In this document: positions 19,363-27,834 of the stretch, piece after piece
Layout of the letters: every line of letters begins with the position of its first letter
Numbering within the stretch: the stretch's first letter is position 1
Position numbers and translations under genes: made by a program
Assembly: GCA_947089145.1 (NCBI GenBank)
Contig: CAMUJH010000009.1
Location: forward strand, 24,790 to 88,789
Direction: 5' to 3'
Source of the DNA: an uncultured Hungatella sp.
GTDB lineage: Bacteria; Bacillota; Clostridia; Lachnospirales; Lachnospiraceae
Length of the DNA: 64,000 nucleotides
Notes under the pieces: generated by a model
The model's database searches: none
The model's input: only the letters and a program-made list of their open reading frames with translations
What the model was told of the DNA's origin: nothing

Positions 19363-19724
19363 TGGGAACAAGGAACCTGATTTGTATTGGGTGCCCTCTG
19401 GGCTGCCCGGTAACGGTAACCATAGATGGGGATGATATTAATGTAACCGGCAACACCTGCCCGAGAGGGGCGGATTATGCCAAAAAGGAAGTTTTAAGCC
19501 CTACCAGGATCGTGACCTCCAGCATCAGGGTAAATAACGGAGTCATTGCCAGAGTATCTGTAAAGACAAAAAGTGATATTCCAAAATCAAAAATCTTTGA
19601 TGTGATGAAAGAGATCCAGGCGGTTCGGGCAGATGCTCCGGTGGCCTTAGGGCAGGTTCTTATTGAGGACTGTGCGGGGACAGGCGTGGATATCATTGCC
19701 ACAAAGAGCGTAAATCGCCTTTAG
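19362..19724 (+). CDS. DUF1667 cysteine-rich protein
   Basis: 120 residues. An N-terminal C-I-G-C-P-L-G-C plus C-P-R-G-A-D-Y gives four cysteines suited to an Fe-S cluster or metal site. The rest is a compact conserved domain (T-S-S-I-R-V ... K-T-K-S-D-I-P-K). The start at 19362 overlaps the previous stop (TGATG) with GGAGGTGG upstream. Its fixed position after two flavoproteins suggests it is the small Fe-S subunit of the dehydrogenase, taking the place of GlpC. Biochemical role unproven. Confidence 0.9.
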   Translation: MGTRNLICIGCPLGCPVTVTIDGDDINVTGNTCPRGADYAKKEVLSPTRIVTSSIRVNNGVIARVSVKTKSDIPKSKIFDVMKEIQAVRADAPVALGQVLIEDCAGTGVDIIATKSVNRL

Positions 19725-19885
19725 ACGCAGGAAAGCCTGTCTGCATCCCCATTAGCCCCTTTATTGCACAGGTGCTAAGCAGACAGAAAACTGCGGATTG
19801 CCTAATAATAGATTTCGGCTGGGCGGCACCGGGACTTCCCCAAATATTCCCGATGCCGTTTTGCTGGCCGGAGCCAAAGGACAGA

Positions 19886-20764
19886 ATGGAGAAAAACGTG
19901 GAGAGACATAAAAAGCCTGACAGCGGCAGGCAGGCACAGAACCGGGCAGATCTGCTGGAAAAGATAGGGTTATTTGTTTTGGATATGGATGGCACTTTTT
20001 ATCTGGGCAGCCATGTGATTGAAGGCGCCATTGATTTTGTCCGGTATGTGGAGAAGAAGGGGCGCAGAGTGTTGTTTTTTACCAATAATTCTTCCCAATC
20101 GCCAAAAGTTTATATGGATCGGCTGTCTCATATGGGCTGTCCTATTACAAGAGATCAAATTATGACTTCAGGGGATGTGACCATTGCATATCTGAAGGAG
20201 AACTATGAGGGTAAAAGGGTTTATCTGGTGGGAACTGAGGCGCTGAGAAAAAGTTTTCAGGAAGAGGAGATCTGCCTGTGGAAAGAGGGGGACCCTGTTC
20301 CGGATATTGTAGTTGTAGGATTCGATACTACGCTGACATATGAGAAACTGTGCAGAGCCTGTGGATTTATCCGCAGCGGAGCGCTGTTTTTAGCCACCCA
20401 TCTGGATTTAAACTGCCCTACGGAAGACGGCTTTATACCGGACTGCGGTTCGTTCTGCGCCGCTATTACTGCGTCTACGGGAGTTAACCCCAGATATCTG
20501 GGCAAACCTTTTCGGGAAACTGTGGATATGGTGCTGGTGAGGACCGGAGAGGAAAGGGAACGGGTAGCCTTTGTGGGGGACCGCCTTTATACGGATGTGG
20601 CCACGGGGGTAAACCATGGCGCATGGGGATTCCTGGTAATGACAGGGGAGACGAAAGCGGAAGATCTGGAAAAATCCCAGGTAAAACCAGATGCAGTCTT
20701 TGCGTCTCTGGGAGAGATGAAAACTTTGCTGGAAAGCCGCTGCGGAATAGAAAAAAAGCCTTGA
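19886..20764 (+). CDS. HAD-superfamily IIA phosphatase (NagD/glycerol-phosphate phosphatase type)
   Basis: 292 residues from the ATG at 19886, which has AAAGGA close upstream; the frame is open to 19772 but without a ribosome site. HAD motifs: D-M-D-G-T-F-Y-L-G (motif I), F-F-T-N-N-S-S (motif II), a Lys region at L-G-K-P-F-R, and F-V-G-D-R-L-Y-T-D-V (motif IV). The type IIA cap is present. Family members hydrolyse small phosphates such as glycerol-3-phosphate, phosphoglycolate, pNPP or nucleotides. Its place between the dehydrogenase and glycerophosphodiesterase genes suggests glycerol-phosphate control, by inference. Confidence 0.88.
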   Translation: MEKNVERHKKPDSGRQAQNRADLLEKIGLFVLDMDGTFYLGSHVIEGAIDFVRYVEKKGRRVLFFTNNSSQSPKVYMDRLSHMGCPITRDQIMTSGDVTIAYLKENYEGKRVYLVGTEALRKSFQEEEICLWKEGDPVPDIVVVGFDTTLTYEKLCRACGFIRSGALFLATHLDLNCPTEDGFIPDCGSFCAAITASTGVNPRYLGKPFRETVDMVLVRTGEERERVAFVGDRLYTDVATGVNHGAWGFLVMTGETKAEDLEKSQVKPDAVFASLGEMKTLLESRCGIEKKP

Positions 20765-20824
20765 ATTCACAGGGGTATGGCAGTATAATAGGCGGCGTAG
20801 AAAACAGGAAGGGACTCTAAAAAG

Positions 20825-21559
20825 ATGAAAATATGGGCACACAGGGGCTATAGTGGAAGGTATCCGGAAAATACGATGCTGGCTTTTCGCAAAGCGGCAG
20901 AGGCCGGGTGTGACGGGATAGAACTGGATGTTCAGCTGACAAAGGACGATGTGCTGGTTATTATCCATGATGAAGTCATCGACCGTGTTACTGACGGTAC
21001 AGGCATGGTAAAAGATTATACCTATGAGGAACTGAAAAAGTTTAATGCCGCAAAGAAGTTTCCAAAAGTGACAGACTTTGAGCCCATACCCACATTTGAC
21101 GAGTATTGCGCGTGGGCGGCGGAGGCTGGCGTGCTTACTAATATTGAGATAAAGACCGGACGCTACTATTATGAGGAAATTGAAAAGAAGATCATAGATG
21201 TGGTCCGGCGCCATGGCCTGGAACGTAAGGTGTTATATTCTTCATTTAATCATATGTCCCTGGTTAAAATAAAGGAATTGGAGCCGGAGGCCCAGTGCGG
21301 TGCTCTTCTAAGCGAGGCGGGAATGGGCAATGCAGGTTATTACTGCCATGCGCAGGGATTTCAGTGGTACCATCCGGGGTATAAAGGGCTTACAAAGGAA
21401 CTGGTGGACAACTGCAGAAAGTATGGGATTGGTATCAATGTCTGGACGGTTAACACCATGGATGAACTGGAGCGGCTGGATGAATGGGAATGCCAGGGCG
21501 TGATTACCAATTATCCGGCAGTCTGCAGAGCATGGGTTGAGTACAGGAACAAAAGATAA
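20825..21559 (+). CDS. glycerophosphodiester phosphodiesterase
   Basis: 244 residues, cytoplasmic (no signal peptide). GDPD signatures: W-A-H-R-G-Y-S-G at the N-terminus, P-E-N-T-M-L-A-F, D-G-I-E-L-D-V-Q-L-T-K-D, I-H-D-E, and N-I-E-I-K-T-G later; the catalytic His pair and Glu/Asp metal ligands are all present. Hydrolyses glycerophosphodiesters to glycerol-3-phosphate plus alcohol, feeding the neighbouring dehydrogenase. UgpQ/GlpQ-like; the short cytosolic form resembles UgpQ. A strong terminator follows. Confidence 0.93.
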   Translation: MKIWAHRGYSGRYPENTMLAFRKAAEAGCDGIELDVQLTKDDVLVIIHDEVIDRVTDGTGMVKDYTYEELKKFNAAKKFPKVTDFEPIPTFDEYCAWAAEAGVLTNIEIKTGRYYYEEIEKKIIDVVRRHGLERKVLYSSFNHMSLVKIKELEPEAQCGALLSEAGMGNAGYYCHAQGFQWYHPGYKGLTKELVDNCRKYGIGINVWTVNTMDELERLDEWECQGVITNYPAVCRAWVEYRNKR

Positions 21560-21565
21560 GGAAAG

Positions 21566-21613
21566 GCAGCAGATAAAAAGGACGTTTGACTTTTTATCTG
21601 CTGCTGTTTGATT
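21566..21613 (+). terminator. terminator or leader hairpin between GDPD and glpP
   Basis: Perfect 15-bp stem, GCAGCAGATAAAAAG (21566-21580) with CTTTTTATCTGCTGC (21590-21604), 9-base loop, followed by TGTTTGATTTT. It lies 7 bases after the GDPD stop and about 50 bases before glpP. Probably an intrinsic terminator, though a third GlpP-regulated site is possible. Confidence 0.8.
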
Positions 21614-21659
21614 TTCTGAGGAGATTGGTGTATGATAGAGAGGTTGGGAGGGGTGGAAC

Positions 21660-22220
21660 ATGAACTTGGAAGATATTTTCGTATCTTCTCCGGTGATTAC
21701 AGCGGTAAAGGATGATATTGGCCTGGAGCACGCCATGAAAAAAGAGTGTGCGATTGTATTTATTTTATATGGAACCGTATGCAGCATACCATCAATTGTA
21801 GAAAAGGTAAAAGAGCATGGAAAGCTGGCCATAGTACATGTGGATTTAATCGTAGGGTTAAGCTCAAAGGAAGTGGCAGTGGACTACATTAAGGAACATA
21901 CCAGGGCAGACGGAATTATCAGCACCAGAGCCGCTATGGTGAAACGAGCCATGGAATTAGGGCTTATCGGCGGTCAGAGGGCGTTTCTCATTGACTCCAT
22001 TGCCCTGGAAAACACCAGGAAACAATTGGCATCGTTCCAGCCGGATTTTATGGAAATTATGCCGGGAATGATGCCCAAGATTCTCAGGCAGATTCGGGAG
22101 AACACGTCCGTGCTTCTTGTTGCGGGAGGGCTTTTGTCAGATAAACAGGATATTATGGCGGCATTTCAGGCGGGAGTTGATGCGGTATCCACAACCAAGG
22201 AGGATCTGTGGGAGGTTTAG
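21660..22220 (+). CDS. glpP: glycerol-3-phosphate-responsive antiterminator GlpP
   Basis: 186 residues, the length of the family. Conserved features: S-P-V-I-T-A-V-K-D near the N-terminus, H-V-D-L-I-V-G-L-S, G-I-I-S-T-R, I-D-S-I-A-L-E, and the end A-V-S-T-T-K-E-D-L-W. In Bacillus, GlpP binds glycerol-3-phosphate and the leader mRNA of glp genes, allowing readthrough of a terminator. Located at the end of the glycerol locus, with two matching leaders at 14064-14121 and 15786-15837. GGGAGGGG precedes the ATG. Confidence 0.95.
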   Translation: MNLEDIFVSSPVITAVKDDIGLEHAMKKECAIVFILYGTVCSIPSIVEKVKEHGKLAIVHVDLIVGLSSKEVAVDYIKEHTRADGIISTRAAMVKRAMELGLIGGQRAFLIDSIALENTRKQLASFQPDFMEIMPGMMPKILRQIRENTSVLLVAGGLLSDKQDIMAAFQAGVDAVSTTKEDLWEV

Positions 22221-22230
22221 GAGGCGTAAT

Positions 22231-23127
22231 ATGAAGATATTGACATATGAGGTAGAAGGCAGAAAGAAAGTCGGCATCTGGAACCGCGAGGAAAGCTGGA
22301 TTTATCCCCTGGAAGGTTTTGCCATGGAGTACCGAAACATGCAGGAGGTTATCGAAGGCATAAGCGATTCGGAGATTCAGCTTCTGAACCATATGGCAGG
22401 GAAAGACCCCTATGAGGTGAGAGGGGCTGTCCCTGTGGAACAGACAAAGATTTTGGCGCCTATCGAGAAACCCAGGCAGGATGTTATCTGCCTTGGGATT
22501 AATTATATGGAGCATGGGGAAGAGTCGGCCCGCTATAAGCATGAGGACTTTGACGGAAATCGCCCGTATGCCATCTATTTCTCCAAAAGGGTCAACCGCT
22601 GCACGGCGGATAAGGAAGGGATTCCGGCTCATAAGGATATGGTGGACAGCCTGGATTATGAAGCAGAGCTGGCAGTGATTATCGGAAGGGATGCCAGAGG
22701 CGTATCCAGGGAGGAGGCAAGAAAGCATATATTCGGATATTCAGTGGTCAATGATGTCAGTGCCCGGAATATCCAGATGCGGCACCAGCAATGGTTTTTC
22801 GGAAAGAGCCTGGACGGCTTTTTTCCTATGGGACCATGTATTGTTACGGCGGAGGAGATTGAATATCCGCCGCAGCTTGGCATTCGCTCTTATGTGAATG
22901 GGGAATTGAGGCAGAACAGCAATACCGGGCTTTTGATTTTTGATATTGATCATGTTATCAGCGAACTGTCCAGGGGGATGACACTAAAGGCAGGGACTAT
23001 AATCGCTATGGGAACACCGGCAGGAGCAGGCATGGGATTTGAACCGCCAAAGTTTTTAAAACCAGGCGACCATGTATGCTGCGCCATTGAGAAAATCGGC
23101 AGGATTGACAATCCTGTTGTGGAATAA
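22231..23127 (+). CDS. fumarylacetoacetate hydrolase (FAH) family protein
   Basis: 298 residues from the ATG at 22231, which has AGGAGG 6 bases upstream and begins 10 bases after glpP. The FAH C-terminal domain shows D-V-I-C-L-G-I-N-Y, D-Y-E-A-E-L-A-V-I-I-G (the E-x-E metal ligands), N-D-V-S-A-R, and G-T-P-A-G-A-G-M-G at the end. The family includes acylpyruvases, oxaloacetate decarboxylases and hydratases of diketo acids. The specific substrate cannot be told from sequence. The tight spacing suggests co-transcription with glpP. Confidence 0.9.
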   Translation: MKILTYEVEGRKKVGIWNREESWIYPLEGFAMEYRNMQEVIEGISDSEIQLLNHMAGKDPYEVRGAVPVEQTKILAPIEKPRQDVICLGINYMEHGEESARYKHEDFDGNRPYAIYFSKRVNRCTADKEGIPAHKDMVDSLDYEAELAVIIGRDARGVSREEARKHIFGYSVVNDVSARNIQMRHQQWFFGKSLDGFFPMGPCIVTAEEIEYPPQLGIRSYVNGELRQNSNTGLLIFDIDHVISELSRGMTLKAGTIIAMGTPAGAGMGFEPPKFLKPGDHVCCAIEKIGRIDNPVVE

Positions 23128-23154
23128 CTTAAAAGAAAAAGGGGAACCTGATCT

Positions 23155-23859
23155 ATGCATCAGCAGAATTACATAAAGGGATTGAGGGAAGGGATTCCTG
23201 TGGGGCTGGGATATTTTGTAGTGTCCTTTACCATTGGGATTGCTGCCAGGAAGGCTGATCTGACACCTTTGCAGGCTGCGGTCATGTCCTTTACCAACAA
23301 TACGTCAGCAGGGCAGTTTGCCTCTTTTGCCCTGATTGCTTCAGGGGCGCCGTATTTTGAGATGATCATATCCCAGGCAGTGATTAACCTGAGATATTGC
23401 CTGATGTCCTGCGCCCTGTCTCAGAAACTGGATGGGAAGCTGCCCTTTTATCATCGGTTTTTTGTGGCATTTGGGGTAACCGATGAGATTTTCGGGCTTT
23501 CAATATCCCAAAAAGGGAAACTGGACCCATGGTATACCTATGGAGTTATGAGCGTGGCGGTTCCAGGTTGGTCTTTGGGCACGCTGACAGGAGTGCTGTC
23601 CACCGGAATGCTGCCTCAGACATTCTTAAATGCCATGAATATGGCTCTGTATGGGATGTTTATTGCTATCTTTATGCCTGCGGCAAGGGAAGACAGGAAA
23701 CTGCTGCCGGTTATCTTCATATCCATGGCATTAAGCGCCGCAGTTTGGTGGCTGCCAGTATTTGATTTCATTTCATCAGGAATGAAGATCATTATTCTTA
23801 CCCTGCTGATTTCCATAGGGGCGGCTGTGCTTATGCCGGTACCAGAGGAGGAAACATGA
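23155..23859 (+). CDS. azlC: AzlC-family amino-acid exporter large subunit
   Basis: 234 residues, hydrophobic throughout with about six to seven helices. The N-terminal G-L-R-E-G-I-P-V-G-L-G-Y and the repeated S-F-T-N-N-T-S-A-G-Q-F-A motif are characteristic of AzlC (branched-chain amino-acid / azaleucine export). Overlaps the following azlD by 4 bases (ATGA), the usual pair. No Lrp-type regulator adjoins. Confidence 0.92.
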   Translation: MHQQNYIKGLREGIPVGLGYFVVSFTIGIAARKADLTPLQAAVMSFTNNTSAGQFASFALIASGAPYFEMIISQAVINLRYCLMSCALSQKLDGKLPFYHRFFVAFGVTDEIFGLSISQKGKLDPWYTYGVMSVAVPGWSLGTLTGVLSTGMLPQTFLNAMNMALYGMFIAIFMPAAREDRKLLPVIFISMALSAAVWWLPVFDFISSGMKIIILTLLISIGAAVLMPVPEEET

Positions 23860-24152
23860 AAAATTATATGTATATTCTGGTAATGGCGGTGACCACGTAT
23901 TTAATCAGAGTGATCCCGCTGGCGTTCTTCAGGAAAGAGATTAAGAACCGGACATTTCGCTCGTTTTTAACTTATGTGCCCTATGTAACGCTGTCAGTGA
24001 TGACGTTTCCAGCTATTTTGGAGGCTACGGAGGAGCTGTGGATTTCTCTGGCCGGATTTGGGGCGGCTATGATTATGGGATATTGCAAAGTAAGCCTGTT
24101 TGCAGTGTCTATGGGATGCTGCCTGCTGGTGTTCTTGCTGCAGATGCTGTAA
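23856..24152 (+). CDS. azlD: AzlD-family small membrane subunit
   Basis: 98 residues, three to four hydrophobic helices. The T-Y-L-I-R-V-I-P-L-A-F-F and F-L-T-Y-V-P-Y-V-T-L-S-V-M-T-F-P-A-I-L segments are typical of AzlD. Translationally coupled to azlC by a 4-base overlap. Together they form a two-component exporter for branched-chain amino acids, as known for Bacillus azlCD. Confidence 0.92.
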   Translation: MKNYMYILVMAVTTYLIRVIPLAFFRKEIKNRTFRSFLTYVPYVTLSVMTFPAILEATEELWISLAGFGAAMIMGYCKVSLFAVSMGCCLLVFLLQML

Positions 24153-24320
24153 TGGGCAGGCCGCTTTTCGGCACCGCCATGAATGAAAAGGGTTTACTGT
24201 GAACCTTGCGGGGGATGCACACAAAATGCCAGTTGCCAGAAGGCGGCTCATTTGGTAAAATAAGTAGGAATTCCCAGATACTGTCAGGGAAAATAACGAA
24301 ACACACAAGGAAAGGAACTT

Positions 24321-24845
24321 ATGAGTATGGCTAATCCAATTGTAACAATCACCATGGAAAGCGGCGATGTGATGAAGGCAGAGTTATATCCGGAGACTGC
24401 GCCTAATACGGTTAATAATTTCATCAGCCTGATTAAGAAAGGCTTTTATGACGGCCTGATTTTCCACAGGGTAATAAGCGGGTTTATGATTCAGGGAGGC
24501 TGCCCCCAGGGCACTGGTACCGGTGGCCCGGGATACTCGATTAAAGGAGAATTTGCCCAAAACGGTTTTGCCAATGATCTGAAACATGAGCCGGGGGTAT
24601 TGTCCATGGCCCGCTCCATGGCTCCGGATTCAGCAGGCTCTCAGTTTTTTATTATGCACAAGAAATCGCCTCACCTGGACGGAGCGTATGCGGCCTTTGG
24701 CCGGATTACGGAAGGGATGGAAGTGGTGAATAAGATTGCAGACGTAAAGACGGACTATGCAGATCGTCCCATGAAAGAGCAGAAGATCCAGTCTGTGACA
24801 GTGGATACCATGGGGACTGAGTATCCCATGCCAGAGGTTTGCTAA
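24321..24845 (+). CDS. cyclophilin-type peptidyl-prolyl cis-trans isomerase
   Basis: 174 residues, cytoplasmic. Cyclophilin core: F-H-R-V-I-S-G-F-M-I-Q-G-G with the catalytic Arg, S-M-A-R-S-M-A-P-D-S-A-G-S-Q-F-F-I, and H-L-D-G-A-Y-A-A-F-G-R. The ATG at 24321 has GGAAAGGA upstream; a second ATG at 24327 is also possible. Assists protein folding. Appears monocistronic or loosely linked with the GNAT gene 33 bases downstream. Confidence 0.95.
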   Translation: MSMANPIVTITMESGDVMKAELYPETAPNTVNNFISLIKKGFYDGLIFHRVISGFMIQGGCPQGTGTGGPGYSIKGEFAQNGFANDLKHEPGVLSMARSMAPDSAGSQFFIMHKKSPHLDGAYAAFGRITEGMEVVNKIADVKTDYADRPMKEQKIQSVTVDTMGTEYPMPEVC

Positions 24846-24878
24846 AAACTGCTGCGCTGTCAGGGAGGGATAAAAGCC

Positions 24879-25604
24879 GTGACAAAAGAATATTTGGTTA
24901 TGATAGAAAACCAGCAGCATACAGTGACAGTATCAGATGAGGCAGAGGCTCTCCTGGCCGCAAAGGCGGCTGGGAGAGCCTCTGTCGGCTTGTGGAAGAA
25001 GGAGGGCAGCCAGGAACTGTCCATGACAAAATACCTTGCGGAGTCCTGGGATGATTTGGATTCGGAGTATCTGGAGCAGGTAGTCCGGAGGCATCTGGGA
25101 CTGCCATGGACAGTAGCCCAAACCCGGCGGCTGGTAATTCGGGAGTTTCAGGCGGGGGATGAAAGAGAGATGCCGCCGGAGAGAGAAGAAAAAGAAGGCT
25201 ATCAGGCATTTCGGAACAAGGAATTTTTAAAGGAATACATTGAGTGGCAGTATGGCTTTTATGGCTACGGCATTTGGGCGGTAACAGAAAAGAGCAGCGG
25301 AAGGATTGTGGGAAAAGCAGGAATTATTAATCTTGCCGGAGATTGGAAGAGCGCTGGGAATTTGGATGCGCTTGAACTTGGATACCATATTTTCACTCCA
25401 TACAGGCGAAAGGGATATGGCCTGGAAGCATGCGAAGGAATTCTTAAATGGTACAGGGAACATCTGGACTGTTCCCTGTATGCAAAAATAGACGCCTCCA
25501 ACAAGGCGTCCATAAAACTGGCTGAAAAGCTTGGATTTACGGTTAAAGACCAAAAATATAGCGGATCAGGGCAATGGCAGTTTCTGTATGAGTGGAATTG
25601 CTGA
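24879..25604 (+). CDS. GNAT-family N-acetyltransferase
   Basis: 241 residues from a GTG start with GGGAGGG 8 bases upstream. The first ~85 residues are an extension that is not part of the core GNAT fold. The C-terminal ~150 residues show GNAT features: R-R-L-V-I-R-E-F at the start, I-V-G-K-A-G-I-I, L-G-Y-H-I-F-T-P-Y-R-R-K-G-Y-G-L-E-A (acetyl-CoA loop) and N-K-A-S-I-K-L-A-E-K-L-G-F. It resembles RimJ/RimL-type enzymes. Substrate unknown. Its 3' end overlaps the convergent neighbour by 62 bases. Confidence 0.87.
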   Translation: MTKEYLVMIENQQHTVTVSDEAEALLAAKAAGRASVGLWKKEGSQELSMTKYLAESWDDLDSEYLEQVVRRHLGLPWTVAQTRRLVIREFQAGDEREMPPEREEKEGYQAFRNKEFLKEYIEWQYGFYGYGIWAVTEKSSGRIVGKAGIINLAGDWKSAGNLDALELGYHIFTPYRRKGYGLEACEGILKWYREHLDCSLYAKIDASNKASIKLAEKLGFTVKDQKYSGSGQWQFLYEWNC

Positions 25605-26217
25605 TGATGCTAAGGTATGAGGCGCCTTCTGACAGGTTCATAACACGGGCAAAATCAGTTTCGGAAATATCCAGGGACACTGCCAGAGACTGGCCGCTGC
25701 TGTCCGGGAAAAAGACAAGGCGGCTCTCTGCTGCGGAGAGGACATCAGCAGGAAGAAGCTGGCTTAAGTCCGCCAATCCGTCCATGGAGCCATAGTGCTC
25801 CAAGCTCTCCCGGTCGGCTATGAGAACATCCAGATCTTTGGATGCTACCAAGGCGGAAATCTTTGCCATAGAAGCATAGCTGTATTCTGTGGCGGCGTCT
25901 CCGTAGGCGATAAACATGGTTTCAGCATAGACAGGCTGTTTTTTTTCAAACCCCATAAGAGCATGGAAATCTTCCTCCAGGACAGAGGTATCAAGTTCTG
26001 ACTGGCTGTTTATGATTATACAGTGCAGCGCAGGATGGATCGTAGAGTTATAAACAGATGTAATGATAACGCTTATTATTATGGCAGCGGCTATAATGCC
26101 GCCTATATGGAACTTATAATACTCCCAGATATACCAAAGCTTATCTTGAAGGGACATCTCTTTTAACTTCTGGCGTTCCGCACGGATCTCATTTTTTAAC
26201 TGTTCTTTCAGAGACAT
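25543..26217 (-). CDS. single-pass membrane protein, unknown function
   Basis: 224 residues. A highly charged cytoplasmic N-terminus (1-35) is followed by one membrane helix (about 37-57) and an extracytoplasmic domain of about 165 residues. That domain has a pattern loosely recalling solute-binding proteins (L-D-V-L-I-A-D-R-E-S-L-E and A-D-L-S-Q-L-L-P), but I cannot name a family. The start is supported by a GGGGGA stretch upstream. The last 20 codons lie inside the convergent GNAT gene. Confidence 0.78.
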   Translation of the reverse strand: MSLKEQLKNEIRAERQKLKEMSLQDKLWYIWEYYKFHIGGIIAAAIIISVIITSVYNSTIHPALHCIIINSQSELDTSVLEEDFHALMGFEKKQPVYAETMFIAYGDAATEYSYASMAKISALVASKDLDVLIADRESLEHYGSMDGLADLSQLLPADVLSAAESRLVFFPDSSGQSLAVSLDISETDFARVMNLSEGASYLSIISNSTHTETAIALIRYIFGL

Positions 26218-26317
26218 GGCAATCCCCCGATTCCCGTATTAATATAAAGCTATCTGTACATTATACCACACCTCCAGTGCGTTGTTCATAAAATTTCTAT
26301 GAAATCAGGGCGCGAAA

Positions 26318-26346
26318 TTGATTTTTTCCCGTATATCCGATATAAT
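26318..26346 (+). promoter_or_regulatory. promoter of the YesL-family gene
   Basis: TTGATT (26318-26323), 17-base spacer, TATAAT (26341-26346): a near-consensus vegetative promoter about 80 bases before the start codon. Confidence 0.7.
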
Positions 26347-26424
26347 GAAAAGGCAACCGGCCCCATAAAGCAGGTGCAGGAGAGAATCCGTGAGGATATA
26401 AAATAAGAAAAGAGGAAAAGGCCT

Positions 26425-27120
26425 ATGCTATCAGGTTTCTTTAACTATGACAATCCGGTATGGCGGTTTATCGGAAAATTTTGGGATGTTCTGATTATCA
26501 ATCTCTTGTGGATTGTGTGCTCTATCCCTGTTTTCACCATAGGAGCCTCCACTACAGCCATGTATTACGTTACGCTGCGGCTTGCCAGGGATGATGACGG
26601 ATACACGATCCGCTCCTTTTTTAAATCGTTTAGGGAGAATTTTAGGCAGGCTACGGCTATTTGGCTGATTTTCCTGGTTACAGGGGCGCTTTTGGCATTT
26701 GACATATACTATTTTGTCAGATTAGCTTCGGTTTCCACATTCCGGACTGTGATGATTACCGTGTTTTTAGCTATGGCCTTTATCTGGACGGCTATGTTTA
26801 CGTATGTGTTTCCTCTGCAGTCCAGATTTTATAATCCTGTGAAGCGGACTATTTTTAATTCGTTTTTCATGTCCATCCGCCATGTGTTTAACACCATAGG
26901 GATGCTGGCAGTAGACGGAATTATAGTATTTGTGGCGTTAACCTATGTCCCCCAGCTTACGATCTTCGGTGTGGCGCTGATTGCATTTTTTAACTCCTAT
27001 CTTTTTAACAGCATCTTTAAAAGATATATGCCCAAGGAAGAAAAGCCGGCGGATATGGAGCTGCGTCCCCTGTTTGCGGATGAGGAGGAGAAGCCTCTGG
27101 ATACGGGAAAGACGTCTTAG
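26425..27120 (+). CDS. YesL-family (DUF624) membrane protein
   Basis: 231 residues with four to five membrane helices. The N-terminal M-L-S-G-F-F-N-Y-D-N-P-V-W and N-L-L-W-I-V-C-S-I-P-V-F-T-I-G-A-S-T-T-A motif is diagnostic for DUF624 / YesL proteins, which are usually near sugar ABC importers in Firmicutes. Here no importer is adjacent. The C-terminal ~30 residues are acidic and hydrophilic. Function unknown. Its stop codon directly abuts the stop of the convergent gene. Confidence 0.9.
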   Translation: MLSGFFNYDNPVWRFIGKFWDVLIINLLWIVCSIPVFTIGASTTAMYYVTLRLARDDDGYTIRSFFKSFRENFRQATAIWLIFLVTGALLAFDIYYFVRLASVSTFRTVMITVFLAMAFIWTAMFTYVFPLQSRFYNPVKRTIFNSFFMSIRHVFNTIGMLAVDGIIVFVALTYVPQLTIFGVALIAFFNSYLFNSIFKRYMPKEEKPADMELRPLFADEEEKPLDTGKTS

Positions 27121-27774
27121 CTATGCTATGAACTGGTACATCATCACATAGTGGCAGAAGCTTCCGCCCATAACAAAAAGGTGAAAAATCTCATGGGAAC
27201 CAAAATTCTGGTGCCTGGAATTAAACAGGGGGAGCTTTAATGCATAGATGATCCCGCCTATTGTGTAGATGATGCCGCCTGCTAAAAGCCAGCCGAAAGC
27301 AGCTGCCGGAAGCGCTCGGACAATTTTTCCGAAGGCCAGCACGCATACCCAGCCCATGGCGATATACAGGAAAGAGGAAAACCATTTGGGACAGGTAATC
27401 CAGCAGGCTTTGATCAGGATGCCGAAAAGTGCGATGGACCAAACCAGCGCCAGAAGCCCCCACCCCGTCCGATCGCCCAGAACCACCATGCAGACAGGGG
27501 TGTAGGTTCCTGCAATAAGGATAAAGATCATCATATGATCTACTTTTCGGAGAAGCTTGTTAACCTTGGGGGAAATATCCAGGGTGTGGTAAACGGTGCT
27601 GGCGGCATAAAGCAGAATCATGCTGGCAATAAACACCGCCAGCGCAGGAGTGGCCAGTCCGCCTGCATCATGGTATGATTTTAACAGCAGCGGGGTAGCT
27701 GCCAGAATGGCAAGAACCATGGCTATGAAATGGGTAATGGCGCTTCCAGGGTCCTTGATATGCAGTCTGCTCAT
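27121..27774 (-). CDS. hemolysin III family (PAQR-like) membrane protein
   Basis: 217 residues, seven hydrophobic helices. Family motifs: N-terminal D-P-G-S-A-I-T-H-F, Y-A-A-S-T-V-Y-H-T-L-D, D-H-M-M-I-F-I-L-I-A-G-T-Y-T-P, and C-terminal F-G-S-H-E-I-F-H-L-F-V-M-G-G-S-F-C-H. The His/Asp/Ser set is the proposed zinc site of PAQR proteins, suggestive of a ceramidase-like hydrolase; whether it is haemolytic is unknown. AAAGGAGG precedes the ATG. No room for a terminator between this gene and the convergent YesL gene. Confidence 0.92.
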   Translation of the reverse strand: MSRLHIKDPGSAITHFIAMVLAILAATPLLLKSYHDAGGLATPALAVFIASMILLYAASTVYHTLDISPKVNKLLRKVDHMMIFILIAGTYTPVCMVVLGDRTGWGLLALVWSIALFGILIKACWITCPKWFSSFLYIAMGWVCVLAFGKIVRALPAAAFGWLLAGGIIYTIGGIIYALKLPLFNSRHQNFGSHEIFHLFVMGGSFCHYVMMYQFIA

Positions 27775-27834
27775 AAAAATACCTCCTTTTAATGAAAAAA
27801 TGATCTATTTAAACAAAGTGTTCAAAACCTTGCT

